From an uncultured Hungatella sp. (GTDB taxonomy: Bacteria > Bacillota > Clostridia > Lachnospirales > Lachnospiraceae), in contig CAJUPP010000006.1 in assembly GCA_910588325.1 (NCBI GenBank), positions 1-64,000 of the forward strand: a stretch of DNA of 64,000 nucleotides, given 5' to 3'. Positions 8,081 through 16,896 of this stretch are shown here, in pieces (positions within the stretch are counted from its first letter, which is position 1; the number at the start of each line of letters is the position of its first letter). A program made the position numbers and the translations under genes. Below the pieces are notes generated by a model. That model saw only the letters and a list, made by a program, of their open reading frames with translations, was not told the DNA's origin and did no database searches.

Positions 8081-9271
8081 ATGGACAGAATAGGAGAGAG
8101 AGAAGAGAGATATCTACAAGAGGTTTTAAAAGGCCAATTTTCATCTGCAAATACCTACCAGATGGTCACAAAATTAGAAAGAGCATTTGTAGAAAAGTTT
8201 CGTGTGAAACACGCTGTAGCTATGGTAAATGGAACAGCTACCTTGCATATGGCACTAGAGGCAGCCGGAGTTCAACCAGGGGATGAAGTCATCTGCCCAC
8301 CGCTTACTATGAGCAGCACTTCTATAGCAGTACTTCATGCCAATGCTGTTCCTGTGTTTGCTGATGTAGATAGAGACACCTTTTTAGTCACCGCTGACAA
8401 CATAAAAAAAGTTTTAAGCAAAAAGACAAAGGCCATTATTACCGTTGCCCTTTACGGTCTGGCACCGGAGATGGATGAAATCATGGAATTGGCGAAAGAG
8501 AACCATCTGTGTGTAATCGAGGATAACGCAGAGTGCTATGGGGCATATCAGGATGGAAAGCTTGTTGGGACATTGGGCCACATGGCTTCCTACAGCTTTC
8601 AGAGCTCCAAGCATCTTACAGCGGGCGAAGGGGGAATTGTAATCACAGACAGTGATGAGCTGGCGGATAAGCTGAGAAGATATTCGGGGCTGGGATATGC
8701 AGGGATCGATAGTAAAAAAGGAAGGATCACCAAGAATGATATACAAAGCCCGGATTATGAAAGGCATGTAGTTCTGGGATGGAATTACCGGATGGCGGAT
8801 TTATGCGCGGCGGTTGCCCTTGGGCAAGTGGAGAGAATGGATGAATTGGTGGAAGCCAGGTGCAAAGCAGCAGCATACTATCAGGAAGAGGCGGAAGGAT
8901 GCCAGTGGCTGCATCCCCAACACATAAAAAGGGGAAACCAGCATTCATTCTGGACTTATGTGGCAAGGCTGGATACGGAAAAAATAGGATGGCATGAATT
9001 CAGGGATAAGTATCAGGAATTTGGCGGAGACGGAATCTATGCGGCATGGAAGCTGGCCTATCAGGAACCTATGTTTCGGAACAAAGCGTTTTTAAACCGG
9101 GAAAAGCTGGGAATCTATGATGCATATGACTATCGTAAAGTACACTGCGCTAATGCAGAGTTTCTGCAGCCAAGGCTCTTGCAGTTTAAAACTAATTATT
9201 ATGACTGTGAGAAGGCAAAGGAGCAGGCGGCAGTATTAAAAAAGACGATTCAATATTTTAACAGGAAATAG
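8081..9271 (+). CDS. DegT/DnrJ/EryC1 family sugar aminotransferase (PseC/SpsC-like)
   Basis: The 396-residue PLP enzyme shows the family pattern: VNGTATLHMAL (phosphate-binding region), ICPPLTMSSTS, IEDNAECYGA with the Asp that contacts the PLP ring nitrogen (Asp148), and SYSFQSSKHLTAGEGG with the Schiff-base lysine at 177. It then has NYRMADLCAAVALGQ, which lines the substrate site. It should aminate the 4-keto carbon of a UDP-4-keto-6-deoxy sugar using glutamate. The PseB-like dehydratase (10065) and NeuB-family synthase (12031) lie in the same operon, so it corresponds to PseC or B. subtilis SpsC. The exact stereochemistry cannot be read from the sequence. Confidence 0.85.
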   Translation: MDRIGEREERYLQEVLKGQFSSANTYQMVTKLERAFVEKFRVKHAVAMVNGTATLHMALEAAGVQPGDEVICPPLTMSSTSIAVLHANAVPVFADVDRDTFLVTADNIKKVLSKKTKAIITVALYGLAPEMDEIMELAKENHLCVIEDNAECYGAYQDGKLVGTLGHMASYSFQSSKHLTAGEGGIVITDSDELADKLRRYSGLGYAGIDSKKGRITKNDIQSPDYERHVVLGWNYRMADLCAAVALGQVERMDELVEARCKAAAYYQEEAEGCQWLHPQHIKRGNQHSFWTYVARLDTEKIGWHEFRDKYQEFGGDGIYAAWKLAYQEPMFRNKAFLNREKLGIYDAYDYRKVHCANAEFLQPRLLQFKTNYYDCEKAKEQAAVLKKTIQYFNRK

Positions 9272-9274
9272 GGG

Positions 9275-10060
9275 ATGAATAAAATGAAGTTTTTGGCAAT
9301 TATCCAGGCAAGATGCGGCTCTTCAAGGCTTCCGTCAAAAGTTTTGAAAGATTTATGCGGGAAGACGGTTTTAGAAAGGGTGGTAGAAAGAGTAAAAAGA
9401 AGCCGTTATATTGATGAAGTGATTGTTGCAACAACTTTTTGCAAAGAAGACCTGCCTATAGTCCAGATGGTATCAGGGATGGGTGTCAGGGTTTTTGCAG
9501 GAAATGCATTGGATGTACTGGACAGATACTACCAGACAGCGAAACTGGCACAGCCAGAATATGTGGTCAGGATCACAGCAGACTGTCCGGTTTTCGACTC
9601 TGAAATATTAGATGATGCAATTGAAAAACTAAATCCGGAAACAGACTATATGGCAGCCCTCTCAGAAACGTTGCCGGACGGCCTGGATCTGGAGATCATG
9701 CGCTTTGAGGTTTTAAAGCGCGCCTGGAATGAGGCGCAGCTTATGTCAGAGAGGGAGCATGTCACCATGTATATAAAGAATAACAGGAACTTATTCCGCA
9801 TTCAAGACTACCAGTGTACATTAGGCAACCTGCATGACGAGCGGTGGACAATTGATGAGGCAGAGGATTACCTGTTTATAAAGAATATTTATGAATACTT
9901 CAAAGAAGCAGGAAAAGAGATTTTTAATGCTTCCGACATATTGGAGTATTTAAACCGCAATCCAGAGATAAGAAAAATAAACCAGGGTTTTATCAGAAAC
10001 GAGGGGCTTCTGATTTCCCAGAAAAATGACAGAATCGTAAAAAGGCCAGCAGAGGAGTAA
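9275..10060 (+). CDS. SpsF-like cytidylyltransferase domain protein
   Basis: The start lies 3 bp after the previous stop; ATG 9275 or 9284. The 261-residue protein has IIQARCGSSRLPSKVL, the CMP-sugar synthetase-type N-terminal loop in its SpsF form, then VERVKRSRYIDEVIVATT, RITADCPV (catalytic Asp region) and ERWTIDEAEDY. B. subtilis SpsF and its relatives occur with NeuB-like SpsE in spore-coat glycan clusters and are thought to activate the nonulosonic acid with CMP. Here it probably does so for the product of the synthase at 12031. It differs clearly from the NeuA-like enzyme at 4494. Some databases call this family a glycosyltransferase, so biochemistry is uncertain. Confidence 0.78.
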   Translation: MNKMKFLAIIQARCGSSRLPSKVLKDLCGKTVLERVVERVKRSRYIDEVIVATTFCKEDLPIVQMVSGMGVRVFAGNALDVLDRYYQTAKLAQPEYVVRITADCPVFDSEILDDAIEKLNPETDYMAALSETLPDGLDLEIMRFEVLKRAWNEAQLMSEREHVTMYIKNNRNLFRIQDYQCTLGNLHDERWTIDEAEDYLFIKNIYEYFKEAGKEIFNASDILEYLNRNPEIRKINQGFIRNEGLLISQKNDRIVKRPAEE

Positions 10061-10064
10061 GACG

Positions 10065-11072
10065 ATGTATAGAGATATGATTGATGGGAAGACCATTTTA
10101 GTGACAGGGGGAACGGGATCCTTCGGGAAATGTTTCACAAAATACATACTAACAAAATATAGCCCCCGAAAAATTATCATTTATTCCAGAGATGAATTTA
10201 AGCAGTTCCATATGTCAAATGACTTTAAGGAATATGAGGACAGGCTAAGGTTCTTCATCGGAGATGTACGGGATCTGGAGCGGATGAGGCGGGCCTTTAA
10301 CGGAGTAGATTATGTGATCCATGCGGCAGCGCTGAAACAAGTCCCAAGCTGTGAGTACAACCCCAACGAAGCAATAAAGACGAATATCCATGGGGCAATG
10401 AATGTAATCGAGGCGGCCTTAGATTCCGGGGTAAAGAAAGTAGTGGCGCTGTCTACGGATAAGGCAGTCAACCCAGTCAATCTGTATGGCGGGACAAAAC
10501 TTGTATCAGACAAGCTTTTTGTGGCGGCAAATTCCTATGTAGGTGCATCGGATTTAAGCTTCTCTGTTGTAAGATACGGAAATGTTGCAGGAAGCAGGGG
10601 ATCGGTCATCCCGTTTTTTAACAGGCTTATTGAAAGCGGGGCACATGAACTTCCGATTACGGATTACAGAATGACAAGATTCTGGATCAGCCTTCCAGAG
10701 GGAGTAGAGCTGGTACTGAAGGCATTAAAGGAAGCCAAAGGGGGAGAGACCTTTATCAGCAAGATCCCCTCATTTAAGATAACCGATTTGGCGCAGGCAA
10801 TGCTGCCGGGATGCACAATGTCGGAGATTGGCATTCGGGAAGGGGAAAAGCTGCATGAGGTTATGGTCACATCGGAGGATGCTCCGACTACCTATGAGTA
10901 TGAGAAGCATTATATTGTTTATCCCCAGATGGTCTTTAACGACCGTATGAAGGTAGAGCCAACAGGCAAGAAGGTAGCCAATGGGTTCACATACAGTTCG
11001 GAGACAAACCAGATGTGGTTGTCCGTTGAACAGATTAGAGAACGAATGGAGCAAGATATTGTATTGATTTAA
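10065..11072 (+). CDS. UDP-GlcNAc 4,6-dehydratase family (PseB/FlaA1-like)
   Basis: The 335-residue SDR enzyme opens with the cofactor loop TGGTGSFGKCF. It has IYSRDEFKQF, GDVRDLERM, HAAALKQVPSCEYNP, the catalytic region STDKAVNPVNLYGGTKL (Asp-Lys plus YxxxK) and RYGNVAGSRGSVIPFF. These are typical of inverting 4,6-dehydratases such as PseB rather than the membrane-bound PglF type. It should convert UDP-GlcNAc to a UDP-4-keto-6-deoxy-L-sugar, the first step of pseudaminic acid synthesis and the substrate for the aminotransferase at 8081. CapE/FnlA-type enzymes of the same family are an alternative. It is translated 4 bp after the SpsF-like gene. Confidence 0.88.
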   Translation: MYRDMIDGKTILVTGGTGSFGKCFTKYILTKYSPRKIIIYSRDEFKQFHMSNDFKEYEDRLRFFIGDVRDLERMRRAFNGVDYVIHAAALKQVPSCEYNPNEAIKTNIHGAMNVIEAALDSGVKKVVALSTDKAVNPVNLYGGTKLVSDKLFVAANSYVGASDLSFSVVRYGNVAGSRGSVIPFFNRLIESGAHELPITDYRMTRFWISLPEGVELVLKALKEAKGGETFISKIPSFKITDLAQAMLPGCTMSEIGIREGEKLHEVMVTSEDAPTTYEYEKHYIVYPQMVFNDRMKVEPTGKKVANGFTYSSETNQMWLSVEQIRERMEQDIVLI

Positions 11073-11117
11073 TACACGAAACAAGAAAATATATAGAAAG
11101 GCAGAGAATATATTGTT

Positions 11118-12041
11118 TTGGACAATAATTCGGTAGTACGCAGCGATTACAAAATCTATGTTACGGGAATAGTAGGGATGCTGGGATATGGTATTTACAA
11201 CAGGCTCAAAGAGAAGGCGGAGATTACAGGGGTTGACCTGTGGGATATTGAAATTCCGGGGCTGTCATATGAGAAAATATCCTTGTTTGATACAGAGGAG
11301 ATTGAACATGATATTGCAGAAAAAAAGCCTGATATTTTAATCCATACGGCGGCATTGGTAAATGTTGACGAATGTGAAGAGAACCCGGAAGATGCAAGAA
11401 AGCTGAATACAGAAGTGAGCGGAAAACTCGCTGATATATGCAACCGATATGGGATAAAAATGGTTTATATTTCTACAGACGCGGTTTTTAATGGCGAGGA
11501 TCCCAAGCTATATACAGAAGAAGACAGGGTGAATCCGATCAATGTATATGGAAAAACTAAGCTTGACGGAGAGGCTGCAGTCCTAAAGTACCCTCAAAAC
11601 CTGGTATTCCGGACGAATATCTATGGAATAAATATACAGAAAAAGCAAAGCTTTGGTGAATGGATATACACTTCACTGAGAGACAACAAGACACTGAATA
11701 TGTTTACCGATATTGATTTTTCGCCAATTGAGGTGGAGGAGCTGGCAGAATTGATCTATAAGGCGTGCCAGAAGGGACTGCGGGGCCTATACCATGCATG
11801 CGGAACCGGAAGCATTACCAAATATGAGTTTGCCGTAACATTGAAAAAATTTTTTCAGATTGAGACAGGAACCATACGGGAGGCAACAAGTGACACGGCC
11901 CGGCTGAAGGCTAAACGTTCAAAACACATGGGAATGTCCAACAGGAAGCTACGGGATGAGCTGCAGGTAAAGATCAGTACGCCGGAAGAAAGTATTTTAA
12001 GATTCCGGCAGTTATGGAGGGAAAGAGGCTGTGGAGATTAG
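11118..12041 (+). CDS. SDR family sugar reductase (RmlD-like)
   Basis: The 307-residue protein (possible TTG start) is an RmlD-substrate-binding-type SDR. It has VTGIVGMLGYGIYNRL as cofactor loop, LIHTAALVNVDECEENP, VYISTDAVFNGED, the active-site YGKTKLDGE (YxxxK), VFRTNIYG and a C-terminal helix region. Such enzymes reduce 4-keto deoxysugar nucleotides with NAD(P)H. It is not part of the canonical six-step pseudaminate pathway. Its position between the dehydratase and the NeuB-family synthase suggests an extra reduction, giving a modified nonulosonate or a second deoxysugar. The NeuB-family gene starts 11 bp before its end. Substrate unknown. Confidence 0.8.
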   Translation: MDNNSVVRSDYKIYVTGIVGMLGYGIYNRLKEKAEITGVDLWDIEIPGLSYEKISLFDTEEIEHDIAEKKPDILIHTAALVNVDECEENPEDARKLNTEVSGKLADICNRYGIKMVYISTDAVFNGEDPKLYTEEDRVNPINVYGKTKLDGEAAVLKYPQNLVFRTNIYGINIQKKQSFGEWIYTSLRDNKTLNMFTDIDFSPIEVEELAELIYKACQKGLRGLYHACGTGSITKYEFAVTLKKFFQIETGTIREATSDTARLKAKRSKHMGMSNRKLRDELQVKISTPEESILRFRQLWRERGCGD

Positions 12042-13107
12042 GATAGGAAACAGAACCATATCTGAGATGTCAGAACCATATTTTATTGCAGATATAGCGG
12101 CAAACCATGACGGTGACTTAAACAGGGCATTCCGTTTGATCGAGCTTGCAAAAGAGGCTGGGGCGGATGCCGCTAAGTTCCAGAATTTTAAGGCAGAAAC
12201 TATCGTAAGTAGAAAGGGCTTTGAAAGCCTTGGCGGCCAGCTGTCCCATCAGTCTTCATGGAAGAAATCGGTTTTTGAAACCTATAAGGATGCAAGCCTT
12301 CCAGACATGTGGTCCGGAAAATTGAAAGAAAAATGTGATGAGGTTGGTATTGAGTACATGACCAGTCCATATGATTTTGCATCGGTAGACTTTGCAGACC
12401 AATATGTAAATGCCTACAAGATTGGATCCGGGGATATCACCTGGACAGAGATCATAAAGCACATTGCACAGAAAGGGAAGCCGGTATTGCTCGCTACGGG
12501 AGCATCGGATATGGAGGACGTGAAAAGGGCAGTAGAGGCAGTCAGGGCATATAACAACCAGATTATCCTAATGCAGTGCAATACAAATTATACAGCATCA
12601 GATACCAATTTTTCATATATCAATTTGAATGTTTTACGCACTTATCACGAATGGTATCCGGAGTGTATCCTGGGATTGTCCGACCATACTTTTGGACATG
12701 CGACTGTATTAGGCGCATTAGCCCTGGGAGCCCGTGTTTTTGAGAAGCACTTCACAGATGACAATGACCGGGAAGGACCAGACCACAAATTCTCTATGAA
12801 CCCTGTTACCTGGAGGAAGATGGTAAAGGCATGCAAAGAACTTTACCATGCATTAGGCGATGGGATTAAGCGGGTAGAAGAAAATGAACAGGATACAGTA
12901 AATATACAGAGAAGGGCATTTTATCTGCAGAAGGACTTAGGGAAAGGCGAAATTATCCATGAGGAGGATATTTTTCCGCTGCGGCCTGTAAAACCAGGAG
13001 CCGTCCTGCCATTCGAAAAACAGGATGTGCTGGGAAGAACGCTTACCAGGGATAAGCATAAGGATGAATGCCTGAAGTGGGAGGATATACAGAATGATAA
13101 AAGGTAA
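12031..13107 (+). CDS. N-acetylneuraminate synthase family (NeuB/PseI/SpsE-like)
   Basis: GTG start after GGAGG, overlapping the previous gene by 11 bp. The 358-residue enzyme has the NeuB TIM barrel: FIADIAANHDGDLNRA, AGADAAKFQNFKAETI, YMTSPYDFASVDF, YKIGSGDITWTEII, KPVLLATGASDMEDV, LMQCNTNYTA, LGLSDHTFGH and EKHFTDDNDREGPDHKFS. It ends with the antifreeze-like SAF domain (about 285-355: KGEIIHEEDIFPLRP). It condenses PEP with a 6-carbon amino sugar to give a 9-carbon nonulosonic acid; the 6-deoxy route upstream points to a pseudaminate- or legionaminate-type product. No PseG/NeuC-type UDP hydrolase is visible, though one is expected before this step. Confidence 0.92.
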   Translation: MEIRIGNRTISEMSEPYFIADIAANHDGDLNRAFRLIELAKEAGADAAKFQNFKAETIVSRKGFESLGGQLSHQSSWKKSVFETYKDASLPDMWSGKLKEKCDEVGIEYMTSPYDFASVDFADQYVNAYKIGSGDITWTEIIKHIAQKGKPVLLATGASDMEDVKRAVEAVRAYNNQIILMQCNTNYTASDTNFSYINLNVLRTYHEWYPECILGLSDHTFGHATVLGALALGARVFEKHFTDDNDREGPDHKFSMNPVTWRKMVKACKELYHALGDGIKRVEENEQDTVNIQRRAFYLQKDLGKGEIIHEEDIFPLRPVKPGAVLPFEKQDVLGRTLTRDKHKDECLKWEDIQNDKR

Positions 13108-13645
13108 TCTGGTATATTTGTGTGCTTTGGAGCGGGAGGACCTTCCGCTGTTGATGAAATGGAGAAACCAGGCTGAATACCGGAAGTATTTCAGGGAGTA
13201 CCGGGAATTAAACTCGGACATGCAGAAGAACTGGTATGAAAAAAAGGTTCTTGGAGATATGGGAACTATTATGTTTGCTATACGTGATATCCGTAGCGAT
13301 GAATTGCTGGGGTGTTGCGGCTTGTGTTATATCAACTGGGTCCATCGCAATTCCGACCTTTCCCTGTATATTGGAAAAGACGGCCTATACATTGACACGA
13401 TTGGATATGCTAGGGAAAGTTGTAAGTTATTGTTTGATTATGGGTTTCTGGAACTAGGGCTGGAGAAGATCTGGTCAGAACTGTATGAGTTTGATGACAG
13501 AAAGATACAGCTATATGAAAAACTGGGGATGCAGACAGACGGTACGCTGCGAAACCAGTATTATTATGACGGAAGATGGTGGGATTCCAAAATACTTTCT
13601 ATATTAAATAATGAGTGGAGAGGAAGAAGGGATAGCATTGGTTAA
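13094..13645 (+). CDS. GNAT N-acetyltransferase (PseH/SpsD-like)
   Basis: The 183-residue protein starts at ATG 13094 behind GGAGG and overlaps the NeuB-family gene by 14 bp. It has the RimJ/RimL-type GNAT fold: an N-terminal LREEDLPLLMKWRN-like helix (LEREDLPLLMKWRNQ), the core beta strands IGCCGLCYI-like (LLGCCGLCYINWVHRNSDL), then GYARESCKLLFDYGF and LYEFDDRKIQLYEKLGM. The context implies acetylation of the amino group installed by the aminotransferase at 8081, the PseH step. Acceptor and acyl donor are not provable from sequence. Typical PseH length is similar. Confidence 0.8.
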   Translation: MIKGNLVYLCALEREDLPLLMKWRNQAEYRKYFREYRELNSDMQKNWYEKKVLGDMGTIMFAIRDIRSDELLGCCGLCYINWVHRNSDLSLYIGKDGLYIDTIGYARESCKLLFDYGFLELGLEKIWSELYEFDDRKIQLYEKLGMQTDGTLRNQYYYDGRWWDSKILSILNNEWRGRRDSIG

Positions 13646-14549
13646 GCTGTGTCTGGGTACGGTACAGTTTGGAATGAAGTATGGGATTCACAATCAGGGA
13701 GGGCAGCCATCAGAGGAAGCATGCTTTGACATGCTGGATACTGCTCTGGGAAAAGGAATCCGTATTATTGATACAGCGAGAGCCTATGGCACCGCAGAAA
13801 TTGTAATAGGAAATTATCTGGAGTATCGAAGGTGTCATGATAAGGTAGAGATTATCTCAAAGCTTCGGCCGAATGTGATAGACAAGGATGAAAAGGATAT
13901 CTATTCCGTTGTTAGAGAGGAGCTGGAGGACAGCTTAAAACGGCTGCATATGTCAAGTCTGAAAGGCTATCTGTTCCATACGCCGGAGTATGTGTACAAT
14001 GAAGAGATTATTCAGGCACTGTACCGCCTAAAAGAGGAGAAGCTGATTCAAAATATAGGTGTTTCTATATATAGTATGGAAGAAGGCTTTGAGGCAATAA
14101 AAAGACATATGGATTATGTTCAGTTACCGTATAGCATTTTGGATCAGAGAGGGATGCAGTCCAATTTTATAAAGGCAGCCAAGGAAGCAGGGATGACTGT
14201 TTTTACAAGAAGCGCATTTTTGCAAGGGTTGTTTATGATGGAGATGGATAAAATTCCGCCTAACTTAGAGCATTCAAAACCATATCTGAGATATTTTGAG
14301 GAATTAACGAAGAAGTATAATAAAAGCAGGGTGGAATTGCTGATTCAGTTTATTAAGGCCTCAAGTGGGATTGATTATCTGGTGTTTGGGGTAGATAACA
14401 AGGAACAGCTACTGGAAGATTTCATGGCATTTGCGGAAGGGCAGCCTATAGAGAGAGAATTATTAAATAGTATAAAAGAGTATTATGAACAAGTAGATGA
14501 GAGTATTATTTTGCCTAGCCTATGGTCTAATGGAAAAAAAGCAGAGTAA
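13638..14549 (+). CDS. Aldo/keto reductase family protein
   Basis: The frame is open from an ATG at 13611 inside the GNAT gene, but TTG 13638 after AGGAAGAAGGG gives the family-like N-terminus LCLGTVQFGMKYGI and is preferred. The roughly 303-residue protein has the AKR barrel signs IIDTARAYGTAE (catalytic Asp/Tyr), VEIISKLRP (catalytic Lys), YLFHTPEY (the family's His) and IGVSIYSMEEGFEA. AKRs of this subfamily accompany NeuB-like genes in several glycan loci and are presumed to reduce a sugar or sugar acid carbonyl. Together with the SDR at 11118 it implies a nonulosonate made by more than the standard steps. Substrate not identified. Confidence 0.8.
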   Translation: MVKLCLGTVQFGMKYGIHNQGGQPSEEACFDMLDTALGKGIRIIDTARAYGTAEIVIGNYLEYRRCHDKVEIISKLRPNVIDKDEKDIYSVVREELEDSLKRLHMSSLKGYLFHTPEYVYNEEIIQALYRLKEEKLIQNIGVSIYSMEEGFEAIKRHMDYVQLPYSILDQRGMQSNFIKAAKEAGMTVFTRSAFLQGLFMMEMDKIPPNLEHSKPYLRYFEELTKKYNKSRVELLIQFIKASSGIDYLVFGVDNKEQLLEDFMAFAEGQPIERELLNSIKEYYEQVDESIILPSLWSNGKKAE

Positions 14550-14567
14550 AAGAATTGAGGGTGCAAT

Positions 14568-15725
14568 ATGGAAAAAGATTTGATTAGTGTAATCGTCCCC
14601 ATATATAATGTGGCTGCTTTTTTGCCTAAATGTATTGATAGTATCATGAATCAGACATATTCTGTTTTGGAGATTATTTTGGTAGATGATGGTTCAAAAG
14701 ATGATTCTGGAAAAATATGTGATGAATATAAAAAAAGAGATCCAAGGATTAAAATTATTCATCATAAATCAAACTTAGGAACAGTTAGGGCAAGAAAAAG
14801 CGGATTTCTAAATTCAAGTGGGAGTATTATTACTTTTTTGGATGGTGATGATTGGATAGAACCTATAATGTACGAGGAATTATATAGTACTATGAAAAAA
14901 CACGAGGTTGATATTGTTACCTCCACATTTATAATGGAATCAGGTTCTAATTCATATATTTCAGAGAATAAATTATCAGAGGGAATTTATGGATTAGAAG
15001 TAAAAAGGGATGTGTTTGCGAAACATATTTTTAAGAGTTTTAGCACAAGTGCTAATAATAAAATTTTTAAAAGAGAAATTGTAGCGCAGTACATGATGGA
15101 TGTTGATGATCAGATATATGGTTGCCATGACGACACAGCATGGGTGATACCTGCGTTGTTGGAAGCGAATAATTTTTATAATAAGAATTCATCTTATTAT
15201 CATTATAGGATACATAGAAATTCTGTTACGCACAGATATTCCCCTTTGTGGCTTCAAAAATTGAATTTAGTAATTTTGCATTTGATTAATTGCTCTGAAA
15301 AATATAACTGGTCAGAAGAAATTAAAGAAATGTTAAATTATTTTATTAACAGTTCGATTATAGATGGAATATCCCATATATCCGATAAAGTACTTTTTCC
15401 GCAGTATTATGTAGATATAAATGAAACTGTTTTCGGAAAAAAAATCGTTTTATATGGGGCTGGAAAAGTGGGACGCTCGTTATATCAATTTTTTAAGAAA
15501 ACAAAATTATGTGAAATAGTTTTATGGGTTGATAAGAAAAGTGATCTGTATGAAGAGGTTAAAGATATAAAATTAATTAAAGAGACAGATTTTGATTTGA
15601 TTTTGATTGCGGTACTTAATAAGAGTATGGCTATGGATATTAAACAGAGCCTTACAGAATATGAGGATAGATGTATATGGGTTGAACCTCAAAATATTAT
15701 AGATTATTATGATGAGTTAAACTGA
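14568..15725 (+). CDS. GT2 glycosyltransferase with C-terminal Rossmann-like module
   Basis: The 385-residue protein has an N-terminal GT-A family 2 domain (ISVIVPIYNVAAFLPKCIDS, EIILVDDGSKDDSG, FLDGDDWIEP as DxD-type metal site, residues about 5-95). A middle region follows with a conserved HDDTAW. The last 95 residues (291-385) are the recurring module: IVLYGAGKVGRSLYQFF, then VLWVDKKSDLYEE. It transfers one sugar to the growing glycan in the cytoplasm; donor and acceptor are unknown. The DNA is distinctly A+T-rich, as in the next five genes. Confidence 0.85.
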   Translation: MEKDLISVIVPIYNVAAFLPKCIDSIMNQTYSVLEIILVDDGSKDDSGKICDEYKKRDPRIKIIHHKSNLGTVRARKSGFLNSSGSIITFLDGDDWIEPIMYEELYSTMKKHEVDIVTSTFIMESGSNSYISENKLSEGIYGLEVKRDVFAKHIFKSFSTSANNKIFKREIVAQYMMDVDDQIYGCHDDTAWVIPALLEANNFYNKNSSYYHYRIHRNSVTHRYSPLWLQKLNLVILHLINCSEKYNWSEEIKEMLNYFINSSIIDGISHISDKVLFPQYYVDINETVFGKKIVLYGAGKVGRSLYQFFKKTKLCEIVLWVDKKSDLYEEVKDIKLIKETDFDLILIAVLNKSMAMDIKQSLTEYEDRCIWVEPQNIIDYYDELN

Positions 15726-15758
15726 ACAATGATTTGAATGATAAATATGGGGTAATAA

Positions 15759-16868
15759 ATGAAAGTCAGTATTATAACAGTTGTTTATAATGGAGCGAAA
15801 ACGATAGAGCAGACTATATTAAGCGTATTAGAGCAGACCTATAAAAATGTTGAATACATTATTATTGATGGTCAATCTACCGATGATACCCTGAAAATAA
15901 TAGAAAAGTATTCGAATTTCATTTCTGTATTTATCAGTGAAAAAGATAATGGTATCTATGATGCCATGAATAAAGGAATACAAAAAGCAACAGGAGAGAT
16001 TATCGGAATTATAAATAGTGATGATTGGTATGATAGAACTGCAATAGAAAATGTAGTACATTTTTTTGAAAAAAGTAAGGTTGATTTGGTATATGGGAAA
16101 ATATGTGAGATCTATCCGGATGGACAAATAAGAATAATACCAAGAGTTCCTTTAGAAACAATCTGGTATCAAATGGCAGTGCCACATCCATCAGTATTTA
16201 TAAAAAAGAAAATATATGAAAGTTTTGGCCTTTTTGATTTGAATTATGAATTATGCGCAGATTACGATCTGCTGTTAAGATTTTATACAAAACGAGTGAG
16301 ATTCGATTTTCTTGATACTGTTATTGCATATTTTCGCACAGGTGGAAAAAGTACATTATATCGGAGAAAAGGCCTTGAAGAGCATACAGAGATTTCTATG
16401 AAATATATTGAAGAATCTCATCAAAAAGAGAAATTATTACTTGATTTTGAAAACTGGTATACATGGGCATATTTTAATATGATGATTGAGGGTGAAAAAG
16501 GATTTTTATCCAAACTTATATGTGAATATTTTCATAAGTCTTTGGAAAAAATTATTATTTTCGGTACAGGAATTTGGGGGAATAGGTGTTATGAAATATT
16601 ACAACACGGAAAAATTAAAGTAATTAAATTTGTAGACAACAACCCAGCAAAGTGGGGACAAAATTTCCATAATATTAAGATTGTAGGACCGCAGGAGTTA
16701 TGCCATGAAAAAACTTATGTACTTATAGCTGTCAGATATAATGGAAATGAAATAAAACAGTGTTTACACAATTTACGTAATAATCATTTAGAAATAGTAT
16801 CTTTGGAAGAGCTGAAGAAATATTATACTGATATAAGGTGTTTATCCGTATCTTCATCTAAATGTTAA
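15759..16868 (+). CDS. GT2 glycosyltransferase (WcaE/PssE-like) with C-terminal Rossmann-like module
   Basis: The 369-residue protein begins with a compact GT2 domain: SIITVVYNGAKTIEQTI, YIIIDGQSTDDTL, SEKDNGIYDAMNKGI and the metal-binding INSDDWY. This is the pattern of colanic-acid WcaE-like enzymes. PHPSVFIKK and ELCADYDLLLRF follow. Residues about 263-369 are the recurring module (IIIFGTGIWGNRCYEIL, VDNNPAKWGQ), here in its clearest form. It is one of a run of transferases at 14.6-23.4 kb, presumably adding successive residues. Donor unknown. Confidence 0.86.
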   Translation: MKVSIITVVYNGAKTIEQTILSVLEQTYKNVEYIIIDGQSTDDTLKIIEKYSNFISVFISEKDNGIYDAMNKGIQKATGEIIGIINSDDWYDRTAIENVVHFFEKSKVDLVYGKICEIYPDGQIRIIPRVPLETIWYQMAVPHPSVFIKKKIYESFGLFDLNYELCADYDLLLRFYTKRVRFDFLDTVIAYFRTGGKSTLYRRKGLEEHTEISMKYIEESHQKEKLLLDFENWYTWAYFNMMIEGEKGFLSKLICEYFHKSLEKIIIFGTGIWGNRCYEILQHGKIKVIKFVDNNPAKWGQNFHNIKIVGPQELCHEKTYVLIAVRYNGNEIKQCLHNLRNNHLEIVSLEELKKYYTDIRCLSVSSSKC

Positions 16869-16896
16869 TCTATCAAATATATGGGAGAATAGATTC

